Shown here in pieces: positions 61,531 to 64,000 of a DNA stretch of 64,000 nt. Every line of letters starts with the position of its first letter. Positions within the stretch are counted from its first letter, which is position 1. Made by a program: the position numbers and the translations under genes. The notes beneath the pieces were generated by a model. It had not been told where the DNA came from and made no database searches. It was given only the letters and a program-made list of their open reading frames with translations. Origin of the DNA: JBICHN01 sp043101845 (lineage in GTDB: Bacteria; Planctomycetota; Phycisphaerae; Phycisphaerales; UBA5793); NCBI GenBank assembly GCA_043101845.1, contig JBICHN010000002.1, positions 186,001 to 250,000 on the forward strand. The letters run 5' to 3'.

Positions 61531-62862
61531 CTATCGAATCGTTGAATGGATTCGCCGACTCACCGCGCACGACGCCGGCTCGACCGCTTGAAGGTACACG
61601 GTGGCGCCGGCCGCGGCGACGGGGACAAACGCCCGCATCCGCGCTTCACCGGTCTTGTTCGCCCTCGCGGAGCCGGCGATCTTCGGCGCCGCGATGTCGA
61701 CGATCACGCCCGGGCAGTTCGGCAGCGGAGTCGAGCCGGTCGTCAGTCCGTAGACGAAGTACACGACTGCGTCCGGCGTGGCGCCCGTGGCGATGAGCTC
61801 GTTGCGTTCACCGGCGACGCCCGGCCGGGGGCTCAATACCGAAAGACGATCGGGGACGAGGATGACGCTGCGCTCGGCGAGGCCCTCCTTCGCTTCCGCG
61901 AGAATGTGTCCGCTCTCATTGATCGCGAGCGCACGGGTGACCGTCCAGTTGGCCGCGAAGTCCGGGGCGAGTCGATCGGTCAGCCACGAGACCTCGCCAT
62001 CCTCGAAGAGAAACGCCTTCGTCGCTTCGCCGAGTTCTTCGAAGGTTCCGACGATCTGGCCGGCGTCGTTGACCCCGGTCGCCATCGAGTGAGTGAGAAG
62101 CGGGTCCCAGTCACCGAGGTCTGTACGAACCCAGTTTGAATCTTTGAGGGTCCACATCGAGGCGCGATCGAAGTATCCGCCGGAGGGCCCGGTTCCGGCC
62201 GCGATCGTGCCTGACGAATTGACGCTGAGGATCTCACGGCCTTCGAGCACCGTGCGCGTCCAGCCGTTCGGTCCGGGCTCCCAAAGCGCTGCGTCTGAGA
62301 ATCCGCGATCCTCGGAACCGACGACCACGCCGGTCTCGCTGATATCGAAGGCGATGCCGGGACCAAGATCGATCATTCGTCCGCCGGTGTGCACGAACGC
62401 GTGGCCGTTCGCTGCGGCGCTTCCACCGGTCCACCACCCTACGACCTCATCGTGATTATTCAATCCTTCGCCGTATGAGTAGTCGCCGTTCAATGTGCCG
62501 AGCGGTTGGTGGGCCGCGCCGTCCCACAGAAACGCTTCGGGCCAGATGACGCCCCAGGTGTACATCCATCCCGCGACATGACCGCCGTCATTGATCCCAT
62601 GGCCGGAAGTACTGACTCCCGGAATCTGGTCGAGCCAGACGCATTCGCCATCAGAGTAGAGGAACGGCTTGACCATCGAGCCGATCAAGGCGCTGCCCGT
62701 GACCTCATTCGAACCGTTCATCGCGGTCGCGTTCGCATACGACGCGCCCTCCGGCGCCGGTATGACGATCACTCGGTAGCGATCCGAATCTCCCCATACG
62801 GAGCCGGAAAGCGCGGCGCCGGACAAGATGGCTGATAGAGCGATAAACATGCGGCCGGGCAT
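61531..62862 (-). CDS. Secreted HAF-repeat protein with planctomycete C-terminal surface module
   Basis: It is 443 residues from the ATG at 62862, which follows AAGGAG. A signal peptide (MFIALSAILSGAALSGSVWG) precedes about seven HAF-type repeats with alternating I-N-x-x-G-x-V-x-G blocks (GINDGGHVAGWM; GLNNHDEVVGWW; GVNDAGQIVGTFE). The last 95 residues are a beta module: ATGATPDAVVYFVYGLTTGS, then AAGATVYLQAVEPASC. It matches the C-terminal module of the protein at 19255-22212. It is probably exported to the cell surface; function unknown. Confidence 0.82.
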   Translation of the reverse strand: MPGRMFIALSAILSGAALSGSVWGDSDRYRVIVIPAPEGASYANATAMNGSNEVTGSALIGSMVKPFLYSDGECVWLDQIPGVSTSGHGINDGGHVAGWMYTWGVIWPEAFLWDGAAHQPLGTLNGDYSYGEGLNNHDEVVGWWTGGSAAANGHAFVHTGGRMIDLGPGIAFDISETGVVVGSEDRGFSDAALWEPGPNGWTRTVLEGREILSVNSSGTIAAGTGPSGGYFDRASMWTLKDSNWVRTDLGDWDPLLTHSMATGVNDAGQIVGTFEELGEATKAFLFEDGEVSWLTDRLAPDFAANWTVTRALAINESGHILAEAKEGLAERSVILVPDRLSVLSPRPGVAGERNELIATGATPDAVVYFVYGLTTGSTPLPNCPGVIVDIAAPKIAGSARANKTGEARMRAFVPVAAAGATVYLQAVEPASCAVSRRIHSTIR

Positions 62863-63049
62863 GGCATCTCCTTCTCTTCCAACAATTCGCAAGGATCCCT
62901 GTGTACCCGGGAGTTCATGTCATCACAAGAGACCTGCCATTGCAAGTGGCGAACGGTTTTTCAAGGTGTTGTGGGATGGTCGCTTTTGAGTGATCGTGGT
63001 AGCCTCCGTCAGACCCGGCGGATGAATGCCAAAGCGAAGTGAGTATGGG

Positions 63050-63991
63050 ATGAACCAGGATTTGATCGGTCGTCGCGCGTTTCTCAAGGTCGGCGCCGTG
63101 GCCGCCGCCTCTCTCGCCGCGACGAAGGCCGCGGACGCGGCCGGGTGGAGCGACGACGAGGCGGCGCCGCTCTTGAAGATTTCGCTCGCTCAGTGGTCGC
63201 TGCATCGGATGCTTCGCGCTGGAGATCTCGCTGCGCTTGAGTTTCCCAGCTTTACTCGGGAGAAGTTCGATCTTGACGCCGTGGAGTATGTCAATCAATT
63301 CTTCAAGGACCAGGCGAAGGACGACGCCTTCCTCGGCGACCTCAAGCGCCGATGCGACGACGCCGGCGTGCGCAGCCTGCTCATCATGGTGGACGGTGAG
63401 GGCTCACTCGGCCATCCAGATGAGGCGGAGCGGACGAAAGCGATCGAGAACCACCATCAGTGGGTCGAGGCGGCGAAGAAGCTCGACTGCCACAGCATCC
63501 GGGTCAATGCGCACTCGTGGGGCGAACGGGAGGAACAGGCCCGGCTTGCCGCGGACGGGCTACGCCGGTTGACGGACTTCGCCGATCCGTACGCCGTCAA
63601 TGTGATTGTTGAGAACCACGGTGGACTGTCGTCGGACGGCTCCTGGCTTGCAGGAGTCATTCAGCGCGTCGACCATCCGCGGTGCGGCACGCTTCCCGAC
63701 TTCGGCAACTTTCATCTCGGCGAGGGTAAGTGGTACGACCGTTATAAGGGCGTCGAAGAACTCATGCCCTTCGCGAAGGCGGTCAGCGCAAAATCACACG
63801 CCTTTGACGAAAGGGGCGAGGAGACAAACACGGATTTCTCCCGCATGATGCGCATCGTGCTCGACGCTGGATACCGCGGATATGTCGGCATTGAGTACGA
63901 AGGTGGGGGACTCTCCGAGGTTGAAGGAGTCGTCGCCACGAAATCGCTGCTCGAACGCACGCGGGAATCGCTTGCCTCGGAGTTTGGTTGA
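63050..63991 (+). CDS. TAT-exported sugar phosphate isomerase/epimerase-like TIM-barrel protein
   Basis: It is 313 residues from the ATG at 63050; an ATG at 63026 would add eight residues. A twin-arginine signal (GRRAFLKVGAVAAASLAA) is followed by an AP-endonuclease-2/xylose-isomerase-type barrel. Metal-ligand motifs are visible: VNVIVENHGGLSSDGSWLAG, TLPDFGNFHLG, VSAKSHAFDERGEET and YVGIEYEGGG. Such proteins act on sugars or inositols outside the cytoplasm. It is complete, ending nine bases before the window edge. Confidence 0.9.
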   Translation: MNQDLIGRRAFLKVGAVAAASLAATKAADAAGWSDDEAAPLLKISLAQWSLHRMLRAGDLAALEFPSFTREKFDLDAVEYVNQFFKDQAKDDAFLGDLKRRCDDAGVRSLLIMVDGEGSLGHPDEAERTKAIENHHQWVEAAKKLDCHSIRVNAHSWGEREEQARLAADGLRRLTDFADPYAVNVIVENHGGLSSDGSWLAGVIQRVDHPRCGTLPDFGNFHLGEGKWYDRYKGVEELMPFAKAVSAKSHAFDERGEETNTDFSRMMRIVLDAGYRGYVGIEYEGGGLSEVEGVVATKSLLERTRESLASEFG

Positions 63992-64000
63992 TCGAGAGAA

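Noticed and set aside
1..64000. CRISPR arrays, rRNA genes and insertion sequences
   Set aside because: No regularly spaced repeats, no rRNA-like stretches and no transposase genes were seen.

Overview
The window looks like a chromosome segment of a GC-rich planctomycete, most likely of the Phycisphaerae type. This is inferred from gene content: a complete MoxR/DUF58/Bat operon, a planctomycete-type tyrosine integrase, several small membrane proteins with a C-terminal double-CxxC zinc ribbon, and secreted proteins sharing a C-terminal beta module. No rRNA is present to fix the taxonomy. Genes are dense, and many overlap by ATGA or GTGA.

Layout. 1-3122: the start of a secreted alpha/beta hydrolase, a divergent YtrA-type GntR regulator with a palindrome in the shared gap, a DUF1648-type membrane protein, rlmE and a DUF1992 protein. 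3215-12243: an eight-gene Bat-type operon (MoxR, DUF58, DUF4381-like, BatA, BatB, BatC, BatD, BatE). 12265-17983: a 5.7-kb mobile element integrated in the 3' end of a CAU-anticodon tRNA gene, with a 20-bp direct repeat at both ends. It carries a membrane protein, two unknown proteins, a small ORF, an excisionase-like protein, a RepB-like primase, an XRE regulator and an integrase. 18129-28093: envelope and housekeeping genes (beta-propeller protein, HtrA, NnrE, GT2, YraN, PpiC-like foldase, DUF1844). 28190-31062: sdhC and sdhA without sdhB. 31072-38360: a Cys/Met-metabolism PLP enzyme, an entericidin, a GH13 glycosidase, an M61 peptidase, a sulfotransferase, a MOSC protein and a lipoprotein. 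38442-44082 (minus): atpZ-I-B-E-F-H-A, ending at a strong hairpin without atpG, atpD or atpC. 44289-49863: DUF444, GT2, a reversed-order HldE, an HD hydrolase, ispF and a lipoprotein. 49870-55006: ribokinase, then a coupled queG - methyltransferase - FAD oxidoreductase - type III polyketide synthase unit. 55034-63991: AAG glycosylase, three tandem zinc-ribbon membrane proteins, alaS, a DUF2314 protein, a HAF-type secreted protein and a TAT-exported TIM-barrel protein.

The most interesting signal is the element. Its attachment core lies inside the integrase reading frame. In the integrated state the integrase ends in a few residues read antisense through the tRNA. A 60-codon segment that would continue the same frame in the excised circle lies at the far left end (12285-12467). 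Integration therefore appears to swap the C-terminus of the integrase, as in archaeal SSV-type integrases but in a bacterium. This could act as a built-in switch.
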